Assembly: GCA_024734495.1 (NCBI GenBank)
Contig: JALMQS010000128.1
Span: forward strand, 18,593,079 to 18,657,078
Length of the DNA stretch: 64,000 nucleotides
Reading direction: 5' to 3'
Origin: Forficula auricularia
Taxonomy: Eukaryota; Arthropoda; Insecta; Dermaptera; Forficulidae
Shown piece after piece: positions 1-11,591 of the stretch. Position 1 is the stretch's first letter. Every line of letters begins with the position of its first letter. The translations under genes and the position numbers were made by a program. The notes under the pieces are model-generated. The model made no database searches and was not told the origin of the DNA. It saw only the letters and a program-made list of their open reading frames with translations.

Positions 1-540
1 ACAAACTATATCTTAGTTTTAAAAAAATCAATTTATTGCACATCTATTATAATAATTTATTTCTCTTGAAAAAACCTAAAAAGATAAAAGTTATTGGCTA
101 TTTCTAAAATTACATTTTAAATAAATAAAAAGGCGAAGATGAATCCCTACGGGATACGAATACCTCGAGAGAGAAGATTTTTACACTTTTCCCATAATTG
201 TTTTTTTTTCTTTTATTAGAAGCTTGTTATAATTTATTATTATAAATATTAGATTAAAAAAAATGATAATACTTAAAATATTAATGTTGTTGTATTGTAA
301 AATATTAACATTATCTAAATGAAATGCTTAATGTAATTAATGTATTATGAACATGATAGACTAATATGAATTGTTGTTAACTTGAAATATATTGAGGTTT
401 ATAATAACTTTTCAAATCTTTCATTTCTGTGAAACTCAACAAAAAACTCTCCTTAATTATAATTTATATAATATTTCACTATAACCATCACCGCATTCCC
501 TTAATTTATTTCATTTTAGCATTTTGAACTCTTAAAGGTA
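1..540. other. AT-rich DNA without a recognised feature
   Basis: Very AT-rich, stops in all frames, no terminal repeats or tRNA-like boxes seen. Confidence 0.6.
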
Positions 541-601
541 TATGTTGCATCAAACAGGGGACAGCCTGATTGATTTCCTCTAAACACTTATGAATTGTTT
601 A
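541..601 (-). repeat. Family B repeat fragment (copy B1)
   Basis: The segment reads GCATCAAACAGGGGACA then GATTTCCTC, the reverse complement of the family B module whose better copies lie at 28446, 56971 and 60044 (GAGAAATCAAGGAGG then TTGTCCTCTGCTTGATGCA). Only the central part is kept. It lies just before the hAT-type element that begins at 652. Confidence 0.6.
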
Positions 602-837
602 TTATATTCACTTCGCATGTCTCTCGGACACACCGAATAATTGGCCTAAATCAGTGTCTCTTTTTTTGGTTGACGGCACACTAAAAATATCTGGAATACT
701 GGAATCATTTCCGGCACACCTAAATATAAAAAAAATATTTCATTATTCGTGTCCATGATTAATAATTAAAGGAATTGTAGGGAGTTGGACAAGACTTAAA
801 ATTAAATTAAATACAAGTTTTCATTAAATACGCCAAA

Positions 838-867
838 CGTTTCGTTGCTGTTTTGCAACTTCTTCAG
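838..867 (-). ncRNA. Hammerhead-like motif, family C, left arm
   Basis: On the minus strand: CUGAAGA, one A, GUUGC, a six-base loop, GCAAC, then GAAAC and GUUU. The 5-bp stem is perfect. In hammerhead numbering CUGANGA and GAAA are the two conserved core strands; the single A before the stem is extra. A cleavage site would have to follow GUU. Activity is unknown. Confidence 0.45.
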
Positions 868-965
868 TGGCTCATTTATTAAACTTATTTGTTTGGATTT
901 TTTAATGAAATGGTTTTTCTCTTAGTAAAAAATCCAGACAAATAATAAGTTTAATAAATGAGCCA

Positions 966-997
966 CTGAAGAAGTTGCAAAACAGCAACGAAACGTT
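966..997 (+). ncRNA. Hammerhead-like motif, family C, right arm
   Basis: Mirror copy of the motif at 838-867, now on the plus strand: CUGAAGA 966-972, extra A 973, stem GUUGC 974-978 with GCAAC 985-989, GAAA 990-993, then CGUU. The two copies are identical through the core, so a transcript of either strand would contain one intact motif. Confidence 0.45.
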
Positions 998-1215
998 TGG
1001 CGAATTTAATGAAAACTTGTATTTAATTTAATTTAAAGTCTTGTCCAACTCCCTAAGAAAAAAAGTTAACGTTGCATGATACAAAAAAAATGAACTAATA
1101 ACAAATACTATTTTAAAGTTACAAAACCCATGCAATTTTAATTATTTGTCAAAAACGGTCGTTGCACCTTTGGCAATCTCTCGCGGCACACAGATTGAGA
1201 AACATTGGCTTAAAG

Positions 1216-1999
1216 ACCCCAAAATCTAAACAGTTCTACGAATTGAAAATATAAAAATTTTGCTACAGAACAAGCTTTCTAAGACAATTTCTTTTTATGA
1301 ATTTAATTTTTCTATTGAATGATAAAAATTAAGAAAAACTTTTTCGCGACCCAGTATGTTCGCCAGTAACAAGGATTTTTTTCACATTATTGTCTGCATT
1401 TTATTGAAGTTCATTTAAATATTTGCTTTCTCTATAACGAATATAATTTTAATCCAAAATCAAAAGGCCATTCCTAGAATAATAGAAATTAAAAATTGAA
1501 TCTTTAATAGTCAAAACAGGTCTTGATATGTATTTTCTTCGCTTTAAAGGAATAAGTTAGATAATTCTATCCACTCCCCTTTTTAGGTATTTTCATCGAT
1601 CGCATTCTAATAATTTATTAATTAAAAAAAAATTTCCAAGACTCGGGTCACTAGATATGCCGTAGTATTTAATAATAAACTTAAATATAAATTGTTTATT
1701 TATGCCTATATTATGACTTCGCATTAAAATCTCAATAAATTTTTTTCGTTTTGCATTACTGAACCAGAACTTTTAAAACTAGATCTAAATCATAAAAATA
1801 TGTGAAATAATCCAAAGATAGACATTCAACTAATCACATACCGCGCCCCCGAGATTTAACTTTTGTCAAATTTGACATGCCACAAATAAAATGCACCAAA
1901 TCCACTGTTAACCAAACTATAAAAGACTTGACTCAGCATAAAACATGCGATTTTAATTTCTTCCACTCAGACGCAATAATTTCCCTTCTAGACATAAAA
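1216..1999. other. AT-rich DNA without a recognised feature
   Basis: No gene, repeat boundary or RNA motif seen. Several frames run only 20-40 codons. Confidence 0.55.
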
Positions 2000-2235
2000 G
2001 AAATCGCTTGTGCTGGAACGGCTTTTTGCCTCTCCAGACTCCACACGTGTTGACCATATGCGTGCTTGGCCAGATGCCACGGCTGTTTACTTGGGGACCC
2101 CAATCGGCCCTTTGTACCCTATGCATGCCACACCAGCATTGCAAGCAACACTTGCGCTTCTCTTTCAGCTCTTTTCGTGCCCATTCCTGAACAAGTGTCG
2201 CTTACCGTGCACCTCCTCAAGCAGGCTCCTTTGTA
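2000..2235. other. GC-richer patch of unknown nature
   Basis: Composition is clearly less AT-rich than the flanks, and short overlapping frames of 60-82 codons exist on both strands (2010-2258 plus, 1953-2144 minus). They are rich in Cys, His and Trp, which is typical of frames read by chance in a GC-richer patch, and resemble no family known to me. It could be an old exon, part of an unrecognised transposon or a regulatory block. Confidence 0.3.
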
Positions 2236-2459
2236 AAATAGAAGACAATAGAAAATAGAATTAATTTAATTTATTTTAGCAAATTGCAATTCAAAAATAA
2301 GATTACTTAGAATAGATCCATTACTACTATTTTCAAGCTCTATAATTATATTAAGATGATATAAATTATACAATACTAAAATTGAAATCATTCTTTTTTC
2401 GTGAAATTTATGGAATTGCTTTTTTGTATCAATTTCATTACAATAAAAAAAAATCAAAC

Positions 2460-2600
2460 GTGTATGGTCGGGTGACCCCAGTCAGGAACGAAGTTCCTTA
2501 CGTTATTTTAAAAATATTAGAGTTGATAAAATACGGCCAAAAATTTTATTCCCCTTAAAAAATCACACTCCATAAATACTGGCTATTATTAATACATAAT
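2460..2600. repeat. Dispersed repeat family F, copy 1
   Basis: Shares a block with 61430-61500: both run from a (C)GGYC CAAAAATTTTTATTCC-like stretch into CTTAAAAA and CACACTCCA. Upstream a short palindrome, AGGAACGAAGTTCCTTA, sits where the other copy has a perfect hairpin. The shared plan (hairpin, GC-rich leader, AT-rich body) suggests the start of a retroelement family, but no coding part is seen. Confidence 0.5.
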
Positions 2601-2992
2601 AATTTTATAACTCCATTATTTTCTTTGAATTTTCTTTAGTTTTTAAAGTTGAGAATTATTTAAATAACGCTACCTATATGAAATTAATATTATTTAAAAA
2701 TTTTACATTATCTAATCAAAAAAAATCAATAACTACTTTATGATTAAATTGGCAATTTTTTTTTTTATTTAGAATTTTGGATTTAAATATTTTTTTATAA
2801 AAAAATTCTCTTATATCCTCTCTATTGAGTTAGGTCGCCTGGAGTGGGCATTTCCGTTACGTGACGATTTCTTCCACCTATCGAAAGCCCCATAAATGAA
2901 CTTCGTTCCAAAAATATTTTACACCTCTGTATTGTCCTCAAGGATACTAACATTCTGAAAAGGAGAAGAAATTTCAGGGATTGGTTCGTAGT
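2601..2992. other. AT-rich DNA, no gene
   Basis: Poly-T/A tracts around 2757-2800. At 2830-2900 there is a short GC-richer stretch (GTCGCCTGGAGTGGGCA) without a recognisable match. Confidence 0.5.
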
Positions 2993-3137
2993 TGAAGATA
3001 CCTGGGGATTCGAGTTATGAAAGATTTAAGGTTATAATTATGTTTCCAGAAAGATGGACGCGCGCAGAGATTCCACAGTCGCTCGATGTCATAGGAATAA
3101 ACGAGTTGGCAAATGCGTTTGTTCGGTTAGCATCCCA
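2993..3137 (-). pseudogene. LINE ORF2 C-terminal fragment (non-LTR retrotransposon)
   Basis: Translating the minus strand gives RTNAFANSFIPMTS, then after a frame change a run ending near FITRIP. It matches position by position the clearer remnant at 30779-30985 (RTTSFANTYIPMTSRNWNSL). This is the short region after the reverse transcriptase domain of jockey/CR1-like LINEs, where a 'W N x L P' motif is followed by a lysine/arginine-rich 'FK S RV' motif. At least one frameshift and internal stops make it dead. Four sister fragments lie at 6655, 12455, 30728 and 37310. Confidence 0.6.
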
Positions 3138-5028
3138 TTAAATCTTGAATGATACATGTCCTAAGACCTAAGACCCCTTCAAAAAAGAAAAACAAATTAT
3201 TATAAGAAATCTTGCAGGCGTCCTTAGTATTGAATTAACGCAAAAAAATGATTTGCTCAATTGTGATTAAAAATGTCTGAAACGTAGAGAAAAATTATAA
3301 CCATTTTTTTCTGTGTGTGTGTTCTATGTGGTCGGATTACGATACCCATGTTGACTCAAGAATGTTAAGTAATAGAAATTTTGTTCTTGTACCAAAATAT
3401 TTGTAATTTTTAATATAAAGAACGTTTATATTTTGAACTCTCTAGCTTTAAAACTTCGAGTAGAAAAATGCAGAAAACATCATTTTTTTAAATGATTTTA
3501 TTGAAATAATTATAGGTATATCTATATAAAATGTTGTATCGATTAGTGAAAAAGCGAAAACTTTTTTCTTCATTTTATATCTTCTAATGGGATCACATTT
3601 ATTATATTTCTTAACCAGATTTACAAACATTCTTCATTTTTTTTTTTTTATAATATTTTGTCTAAAATATGTACGATCATTTATATATTTATATTATTTC
3701 CTTCCCGATAGAAGACTTGAAGACTCTCGGGGAGTAATTTAATATCTTTTAAATCGATTGGATCTTGGTTCTTCCATATATTTTTTTTCTTGATGTAGGT
3801 AAAATATGGACCGTTTATTTTGAAAATAATGTAAGTCCAATTTTGAGAAAAATGAGTAAATGTCAGTTTCAGTTAGACATAGATGGCTTCTTTTAATATT
3901 TATACTATTCCAGTCAATAGAGTACAATATTCTCATGAATTCGTCAAAATAAAGATATCGAAATATATAATATATAAGTATTTATAAAATTACAAATACA
4001 AATATCTCGAAATAACTAAAAATGGACTTCACCACTTTCAAAATAAACGATCCATATGTTCTTTTGTATTTGTTTTATTTATTTGTCCTTCATGCTGACC
4101 ACAATTTGCGAGATATCGAAGCCACAACAATTATTATCAAGTTCCACTCAATGCCATTTCAGATTGCTTTTTCAATTAATAATTTAATTATTTTTTTCAT
4201 TTTTTTTTTGTTTTAACCATAACGAAAAGACATCCAAAATAAAATTTCTAAACGCATTAATGCGTTTTAATTAAATTCCATTCAAAACATTAATTCTTTG
4301 CTGTTTTTTAATTTGAAAGTATTAAAATATTTTTATGTATTTACAACAAATAAAAAATGAGTTTTAATGTTGATGGGCTAAAACTTTTAACACTTATGTT
4401 CTCGAAAAAAAAGTTGTAAATTATTAAATCTCCTTTAGTTCGCATTTTCTCTTATAATAGGTATATAATTTTTTTTAGCTCGTAAAGTTTGAAATGATTT
4501 TTCTTTATTCAATTTTAATAATTTGAAGCCTCGTCAAATCGTAGCTGAAGAGAAAATAAACTGAAATAGGCAGTGTTTTTAAACGTAAATTTAAAAAAGA
4601 TACTAAAAATTAATTTAAAATTATCACTTTGCCTGTTATTTTGGTTGTGGTTGAGTTTGGTGATAGCTTGACAAGTGGAAAATTTTTCAGGTTAAACTTT
4701 CTATGATCTTCCATTCTTCAGTTATCGTGGAGTTCGGGATCTACACATACATAGGGACAGACAGAAATCATGCTTGAAACTAATATCAGGAACCTTCACA
4801 GATCTAGTCTTAAAAAAATCAGTGAAGAAAGACTATGGTAATATATTTGTACAATGAATGGAAATTATAATATTCCCCTTTCAAAAAAGTTTGATGGCAT
4901 TTCTAATGAGTTGAAGCAAACCTATGATTCCAAATTTATTTTGTCCCTTTCTTTATCAAAATTCATCTTTCCCAACGAGTGACAACACAAATTAATTAGA
5001 TTGAATCAGTTATTGTAGCCATCAATAA
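3138..5028. other. AT-rich DNA, no gene
   Basis: Only short frames (for example 4022-4216, Phe/Ile/Leu-rich) that look like chance. A small hairpin lies at 3703-3736 (CCCGATAGAAG against CTCTCGGGG, imperfect). Confidence 0.55.
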
Positions 5029-5395
5029 TTTTTAAGAAAAATAAAATGACTTCAAAAAATTAAATGTAACAAATAAAATACACTATGTATAAAATAACTA
5101 TTATCATATTTAGTTACAACTAAACTACGAAATATTAAGATGAAATTACTTTTTTAAGTCGGTGCCAAACATATAGGTTTTATAAATCGCACTCTATGGA
5201 TCTTACTTAGTATTTGTGGGTACGCTCGTATATAGGTATAGTTTGTTTGGCACCAACTTCAAAAAGTGATTTCATCTTAATATTTCGTAAGTTCAGTTGT
5301 AACTAAATAAGATAATAATTATTTTATACCTTTTAGTGTATTTTATTTGTTGCATTTAATTTTTTTGAAGTCGGTTTTATTTTTTTCTTAAAAAT
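5029..5395. repeat. Long foldback (about 145-bp arms)
   Basis: Left arm 5029-5170 begins TTTTTAAG and ends GGTGCCAAAC; right arm 5245-5395 begins GTTTGGCACCAA and ends CTTAAAAA. I estimate 85-90% identity between arms, with small indels. The loop is 74 bp. Each arm contains the GACTTCAAAAA / TTTTTGAAGTC motif that also ends the LINE-like tail at 5713-5732, so the palindrome was probably built from copies of the same retroelement tail. Confidence 0.8.
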
Positions 5396-5735
5396 TATTT
5401 TTATTTTTCTCTTTTTAGTGATGTTATTAATAGTGAACATATCATCTGAACTTGACCAAATTAATATGACACCATTCCTAAGATACCCCCTTTCCAATAA
5501 AAAAAGAATCATCGAAATCGGTTCATAAACAAAGAAGTTAGGCCTGAACAAACCTAACAAAAAAGCTCTAATACCTATGGAAAAAAATGGGACCAATCGG
5601 AAGGTAGACTAAACCCAACGCAAAAAAATTTCAAAATCGGTTCACAATTGGCGGAGATATGAGGTAACATAGGCAAAAAAAAAATCAGTCGAATAGAGAA
5701 CCTCCTCCTTTTTTGAAGTCGGTTAAAAATGGATA
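5396..5735 (+). mobile_element. 3' tail of an RTE-like LINE
   Basis: The phrases ATCGAAATCGGTTCATAAAC, AAAATCGGTTCACAATTGG and CGAATAGAGAACCTCCTCC followed by TTTTTTGAAGTCGGTTAAAA are what I remember as the 3' untranslated tail of a non-LTR element that is very common in moths and butterflies and occurs in other arthropods. There is no coding frame here: the copy is 5'-truncated, as is usual for LINEs. The assignment to the RTE clade is from memory. Confidence 0.55.
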
Positions 5736-6212
5736 TTAATTATGTTACCTTCGCTCGGTCAAGATAACAGGGCAGTTTATCATAGTCAGTGATCAGAACT
5801 TACCTTACATTATACATCGAAGGACAATGTTTTTGATAAAAAGTTTGAAAGACAGCCTAACTCGTTCGTCGGATTTATTGTTCTTCATTTTAATACCTAT
5901 TAAAAAAATTGAAAATGTTGAGCAAATTTACTCTGACCAACTAGAGAGCTTAGTTCCAGTTCATAGAGCCGACTGAATATGATAAGATTAAATGAAAGGT
6001 AAAATTTGGAAATTTATTTATTATATTTGCCATTAATTACAACACATATTTTTGTTCTAAATCTCCTTTGTATTTCTTTGTAATCCAATTCTGAAATCTA
6101 AAATCTTGTTATACCAAAAAATATGAATTAAATAAGTATAGAATTAGCTATTATTCAATATCTTATATAAAGCTACTTAAATTTAATAAAAGAAGCAAAA
6201 AAATTTAATAAG
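5736..6212. other. AT-rich DNA, no gene
   Basis: No repeat boundary or frame of note. Confidence 0.5.
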
Positions 6213-6580
6213 CAATTAAAGTTAAAAGCTAAAGAAAAATATAATACGACTCGACAAGAGTCGTCTACGTCTTCGTTAGCGCCCTTCATTGGCCCCCATC
6301 CTCATTTGTAAATGTTGTTTCATCGTTCATTTTAGACTATATCTTTTAAAAAATGAGCTTCACAAATTTTTATCAATTTACCCCTTCATAAAAGAATAAA
6401 AAAAAATTATTTAAAGTATAAACAAAAGTTAAAGAAAAAAAGTAAAAAGATTAAATACAACTCGACAAGGGACGCCTACGTTTTAGTTAAAGCCATTAAT
6501 GGGTTATTCCCAAGTGTTGCTTCTTCGTTCATTGCTTTGAACTACTGAAAAATGAGATACACGAAATTTGGTCTTATTTT
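6213..6580. repeat. Diverged tandem duplication, unit about 200 bp
   Basis: Copy 1 (about 6213-6380) and copy 2 (about 6421-6580) share in the same order: AAAGTTAAA...AAAGAAAAA, TAYRACTCGACAAGRG, CGYCTACGT, a CCTTCATTGG / CCATTAATGG block, GTTCATT and AAAAAATGAG(C/A)T. In copy 1 the block ACGACTC-GACAA-GAGTCGT is a perfect 7-bp hairpin; in copy 2 it has lost one side. No coding potential. Confidence 0.65.
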
Positions 6581-6654
6581 ACTGACATTACATTATTTTG
6601 CTTAGAAGCAATGAGAGAAATGTACTAGTCTGTTTTAGATCAGTGGCTGCTTGT

Positions 6655-6790
6655 GTCTTTTTTTTAGTCAATCGAATGTAAGAAGCGCACAATGAAGATG
6701 CGGCCCCTATGAATCTCAAAAGATCCTTTCATTACTGAAGAGAAGAAGTCTTCGGGCTGTACAGTGTATTCTAGAGATGATGATTGTTTA
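6655..6790 (-). mobile_element. LINE 3' end fragment (3' UTR)
   Basis: TTTTTTTAGTCAATCGAATG, AAGAAGCGCAC, AAGATGCGGCCCCTATG and CATTACTGAAGAGAAGAAG follow the same order as 30728-30815, the 3' untranslated end of the LINE remnant there. Only the 3' end is kept. Orientation is minus because the T-run lies at low coordinates. Confidence 0.5.
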
Positions 6791-9151
6791 GATCAAACGC
6801 CGTGAAGATATTTACTAAGTTGACGATGTTGGACGTCACTATTGCATCTAAACTCTTTTGGAATTAGTAGATTTATTGTGTTTCCCGAATTCATCCCGTT
6901 TCGAATATGAAAAATGTTATGGATTTTGTGATGTTTCACAGTTTCACTGTGAAAGCCATAAAATCATTTAACTGTAATTAAATAATGTTTCATTAAAAAT
7001 CCACACCGCATTCTTTTAATCTCGAACATATGGTAGGGGCCCCTTATCGTAGATGAACCCCTGGCTTTTGTGTTTGTATGAACATAGAATAAATGAATGT
7101 GAAGGGGCCATCCAAGTATTTGGAAGCATTTCAGAAACGCAAGATTAAATTTCAGTTTTTACTAAGTCCATCGTATGGATCATCGTAGAAATGTTTCTGC
7201 CATTTTTTTAATGTATAAAACATGGATAAAACAAAATCTAATTCCTCCAAAGGCTTCTTTTACACGTATTATTCGATTCGCAAACATCGCCAACTTTTTT
7301 CATGATTAAATTAGATTAGTTTTGAACCTACGTTTATCTCTATGATTTCTATAGACCGTAAGACCATTCTATCCTCGGAAGGCTTTTTTCTTTTCAGGAA
7401 GGTACTAATTTAACTTGACTCATTCATGTATACCTTCTTCCTTATTATTAAAAAAAATTTCCATTATTGTGTCAGAATCGTGAGTCTCACCCAAAATTGC
7501 AAGATCCTTGATTTAGACTTTAAATTCTTAAGTTTTTTAATAAAAATTTTGTTCAAAAAAAAAATACGAAAAAATACTTTTCTATTTGTTGAATACTAAT
7601 ATACTTATGTAATATATAAAATTCAAAGAACATTGAATCACAGTGTTCTTTTAGGTGTATTTTTTTTATTTCATCATTATGTTTTAAATTTAATTTTTTG
7701 TTGATAGCATGAACCATTAAAAAGGTTCCAGGCTAAAATTGATTAAATAATTATTTTCAACGCATAGCCTGAGGAATTAAATTTTATGGCAAATTACATG
7801 GCTCTTAATTAAGTTTAATTTCATTTATATTGTCAAATAAATAAATATCTTTAGGGTTTTAAAACGAAATTTCTATGTTTATTTTTATGTTGATGAAACT
7901 TTGCGTGATGATTTTGACGATTTCTCGGTTGAGACCACCCATGATATTTATACAAAATTTCAAAATAATTTTTTTATTTACGCTCTATGCTTAGCTTAAA
8001 CAAAAAACAAACAAAAAAATATTTAAAATTAAAATTTTCTAATTTAGTCATTAATAATATTAAAAATTCTTAAATAAAAAATATATCAGAATATGTATAT
8101 TAATCAAATATATTTAGATAATCTGATTTTTTTTACTTTCACTTATAGTTATCTATATCATTATATGAAATTAGATGTGTATGTTCATGCATTAGAAATA
8201 AAGAAATGTATTAATTTTTAATACTAAAATCAGGAGTGCCCTCCTAGCTAGCTTCATGTGCCTCCAGTTTCATGAAACGTACACCCCTCCCCCCATTTTA
8301 TTCACTTCTAAAGAATTAGAAGGGCTTTTTATTACCTTTTGTTGAAGTTTTGATTTTTAGCCTATAATACTAAAATGCAACCATTTACAACTCCCTCTGT
8401 GGGACCCCTGCTAATATGCAAGAAGACATAAATAAGTTCAGATGGTGTAAAACCTTGAATATTTTGACGGATTCTTGGATTCATAAAAAGAAAAGAGCAT
8501 AGAATATATGCAATAGATAAAGGAGGTCGAGAGTATTCAGAGGTCTGAATGATGGCGAAAGTCTTGAAGAGTTGAAAGTTATAGGGCTCAGGAAAAAGAA
8601 GAGTTATGGGAGGAAAATCATGTCTCTAAAATTCATAGCATCCAGGATCCCAATCATTTTCTAGCCACCCTGTGTGGAATTAAGTACAGAGCACTTAAAC
8701 TATCTGTCCTTATCTAACTAATTTTGATTCCCTGGCTGAACGTAGAGCCGAATTTTCCGTTTATTAACCTATTTATGATGTTTGTTTAAAAATATCGAAG
8801 TCAATTCTTCCCTAAAGTCTCATTTATAAGAAACCTGTTCAACGGTCAACAACTCTTCACTGACAAATTAGATACAAATAAAACAAACGCATTATTGGCC
8901 AATGTGTTTATCCTTCTGACTTCTAGATGCTGGTACTTGTTTTCCGCACCTTCGTGATGACCAACATTTCAGAGGAACAATTTTTTTTTTCATTTTACAT
9001 TCTACATTTCACGACGCAGGGCTCAATTCTAGCCTATAGGGTCTGCACCAGTTTCTTTTGATGTAGCTATAATAGTTTTGGATTTTGTAATTCAAAAATT
9101 TAAAACTTCTTGAAAAAACTACAATTCCTGATTCCTAGTATTATTTGTGAT
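6791..9151. other. AT-rich DNA, no gene
   Basis: No terminal repeats or coding blocks seen. Purine-rich strand at 8440-8640 and a C-tract at 8284-8294. Confidence 0.5.
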
Positions 9152-9390
9152 GCGCCGATAGTGCAGTGGTTAAGGCGCCTGACTTCGGATCGAGTTTATT
9201 CGGGACTAAATCTCGCCTTAGTCAGAACAATTTCAAGATACCTCTCTAAATCCAGAGGAATGCAATGAGAAACCCCTGTGAAAAATGCCCCTATAAAATG
9301 GAGAGGATACGCTCCATGAGATACTTGGAATCGAGTTTCGGGCCCTTAAAGAATATTTAAGGTTTCTTTTGGCCAATAATAATTTCTGAT
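9152..9390 (+). mobile_element. SINE with a tRNA-Arg(TCG)-like head
   Basis: The head reads GATAGTGCAGTGGTTAAGG then CGCCTGACTTCGGATC: an A-box-like segment followed by an anticodon arm like that of tRNA-Arg with anticodon TCG. The T-arm is decayed (GGGACTAAATC, weak B box), so this is not a working tRNA gene. A body of about 160 bp follows, including ATGAGAAACCCCTGTGAAAA and GAGATACTTGGAATCGAG. AT-rich direct repeats (GATTTTNTAATTCAAAAATT) stand at about 9081 and 9388 and may reflect the insertion. RNA polymerase III would be the ancestral promoter. Confidence 0.7.
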
Positions 9391-9599
9391 TTTTTTAATT
9401 CAAAAATTTTAAATTTAAAACAAATATGGTATTCATTTTTCTCTCAAGGATCTTTTGATAATACTGATTAATTTGCCATAGGGTAATGAAATTAAATCGG
9501 ATTTGGCAACAAACGAATTCTGTATTAAGCTTGGAGCTAGTTAATCGATATCCTTTGAAAGAAGCACACAAAATGACAAAAAACATGTTTTCGATTAAG

Positions 9600-9790
9600 C
9601 CGAGGAGGAGGCGTAGCTCTCCGTAGTCTAGTGATAGGCGCAGGCAGCCGCGTGGGCAGAATCGCGCTCTGCACTCTGCACGCATCCGGCTGCTATCGGC
9701 TCATGCTGATAAAACTCATTTCCAGACCTGATTACTATAGCTCTCGACAGATCCTATTGCCAAGCTGGCCATCTGGGATCCTCGGCTTGA
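9600..9790. other. GC-rich patch, possible SINE or old exon
   Basis: Begins CTCTCCGTAGTCTAGTGATA, which resembles a tRNA A-box region, followed by GC-rich sequence without a clear B box. Short frames exist on both strands (9631-9822 plus, 9395-9685 minus) but match nothing I know. Confidence 0.3.
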
Positions 9791-10941
9791 GGTGTTCAAT
9801 TTCCATTCTGACGAGATTATAGAACTTGGTATATTTCAACGCAGATTTTCTGATATGAATTTCATTATTTCACAAAGGAAAAAAAACTAATAAAATCATA
9901 AATTAGGAATTTTACAAATGGGAATTATTTCGCGATATGTGAATATTCCAAATTTTTTGCGATGAAAAAAGTGTTATATTATAATGTGCAAATACTCAAA
10001 AACAAAAAGTTATAGAAAGTTTTTTCTGGTGCCAAAATGTTTGTAATTCCAATGCGGAAAACCTTAGTTTTTGGAACTATCTAACTTCATCAAACTTCTG
10101 TTCCGAAAATTAGACAACAATTTTTTTTGAATAACTGTTGGAATTTTCAAGCGTTGTCCTGCTAAAAGTATAAACCATCATGCGTCGAGTGCAACCTATG
10201 ACCCGCAGGTCGCCAAAAGTAACCCATTTGATAATTTCAAGTGACCCACTTGTGTTCAGCAAAAAAATCACCCATAATCTTCTAGAATTTAATAATAATA
10301 ATTGATGTGTTAGCATTTATACCATATATTTTTTATTATTAAACATAAAAGTATCATATAGTGGAAAACAAAATAATTTTTCAAAGAGTTTTGTTACCAG
10401 CCCCAATTACGCTACATCTATCTATCAACTAGCTTTGTTGCAACTCTTAGCATTAGTATGAACGGAAAATCGTTTGCAGACGGCGAATTTTTGATAAAAT
10501 TCATTCATAAATGCTCAAAATAATAATTATTAAATGACTTTGCAAATAAAAATATTAATAAAATTAACAATTTAGCACCGTTTAGCTAGGGCCTCAGCCG
10601 CTTGCTGATTTTCACAAATTGCTTAATTTATCTTTTCTATTACGCCATTACAACCTTTACAATTAATTTTATAAACTAAATTATTTTCATTTATAAAAGA
10701 AACCGAACCTTTAATTTTGAAAATTTGCAGTTTTGTGGCAGAGATTTTAGAATTTTTTAAATATTTATTCTGATAAATCTTGCATAATAAAATTGCATTC
10801 ACTACTTTAAAATTTTCCTTTTGATAAAGAGACACATTTTCCTATCGGTTTCGTATTAGATTAAATGAATTACGGATTGTTTCATAAAAAAATTGTATTT
10901 ATTTTTTAACCAAAAACATTATTACATATTTTATTTACACA

Positions 10942-10950
<9 letters not shown>
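9791..10950. other. AT-rich DNA, no gene
   Basis: A minus-strand frame of 68 codons at 10110-10316 has ordinary composition but no recognisable family. Nothing else seen. Confidence 0.5.
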
Positions 10951-11013
<63 letters not shown>

Positions 11014-11041
11014 CTATTTAATCAATATATATATATATATA
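10951..11041. repeat. TA-dinucleotide microsatellite
   Basis: About 30 uninterrupted TA units (10952-11012), preceded by ACACACATACA and followed by a second (AT)n run at 11026-11041. Confidence 0.95.
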
Positions 11042-11591
11042 TCAGTCAATTAATTATGTCCGTCCACTTTAAAACCAGCATTTCCGCAGCAATTTTTCTA
11101 TTTGCCTATCTCCCTATTTCCGTTTAAATGAATGTTAAATATTGAACTTTTTTATTTAGTTCTAAAAATATAATAAAGATTCAATAGCGTTTTATTGAAA
11201 AGTTTCACTTTTCCCAAGACCCATTATTTTGATTACACGTCAGAATCGCTGCGAATAATTTACTGTGCAATCCTCCATTTGGCTACATTGAACATTCCTC
11301 CATTGGTTCACTGCATAAATCCCTGTAGAGATAGTTTCGAATTTATGATGAACCGTGTATGCGATAAGTATGAATTGTTTCACAGTGAGACCATTAACTA
11401 ATAACTATACCCGCAAAACACACCTCAGGGCACTTTTCCAGGGATAGTTAACGAAATAGTAAAAAAATAATAGATCCACAAGATAAATTTTTTAATTTAA
11501 TCATTATTTTTTTGTAAATTAAACTCTCATCCCGTCATTAAATGTATATTCCTTAGCTTTATAAAACATGTAAAATATTAAATTTAAAGTT
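11042..11591. other. No gene recognised
   Basis: A plus-strand frame of 68 codons at 11195-11401 (Met-Lys-Ser-Phe-Thr start) has fairly normal composition with several Cys and His but resembles no family I know and lacks clear splice sites. I see nothing else. Confidence 0.4.

Larger units (their letters stand above)
779..1054. repeat. Foldback element, family C, with hammerhead-like cores
   Basis: Arms of about 125 bp face each other around a loop near 904-927: the left starts AGGGAGTTGGACAAG and the right ends CTTGTCCAACTCCCT. The arms are almost identical, with a few small differences (for example TACGCCAAA against TTCGCCAAA). Each arm carries the motif described at 838-867 and 966-997. 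No coding sequence. It is nested in the hAT-like element. The palindrome could have formed by template switching of a retroelement or by an inverted duplication. Confidence 0.85.
652..1207. mobile_element. Non-autonomous hAT-like element
   Basis: The left end starts CAGTGTCTC and is followed by CGGCACAC; the right end carries CGGCACACAG and finishes GAGAAACATTG, so the two ends are an imperfect terminal inverted repeat of hAT type. The 8-bp flanks GCCTAAAT (644-651) and GCTTAAAG (1208-1215) agree at 6 of 8 positions, as expected for a decayed 8-bp hAT target duplication. There is no transposase frame. A separate palindrome (779-1054) fills the middle. A related single hAT end lies at 59175-59204. 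The ends are degenerate, so the exact boundaries are inferred. Confidence 0.6.

Noticed and set aside
9152..9223. Functional tRNA-Arg gene
   Set aside because: Acceptor and T-stems do not pair and the B box is mutated; a SINE body follows.
10951..11041. TA run as a replication origin or centromeric feature
   Set aside because: An ordinary dinucleotide microsatellite; nothing beyond composition supports it.
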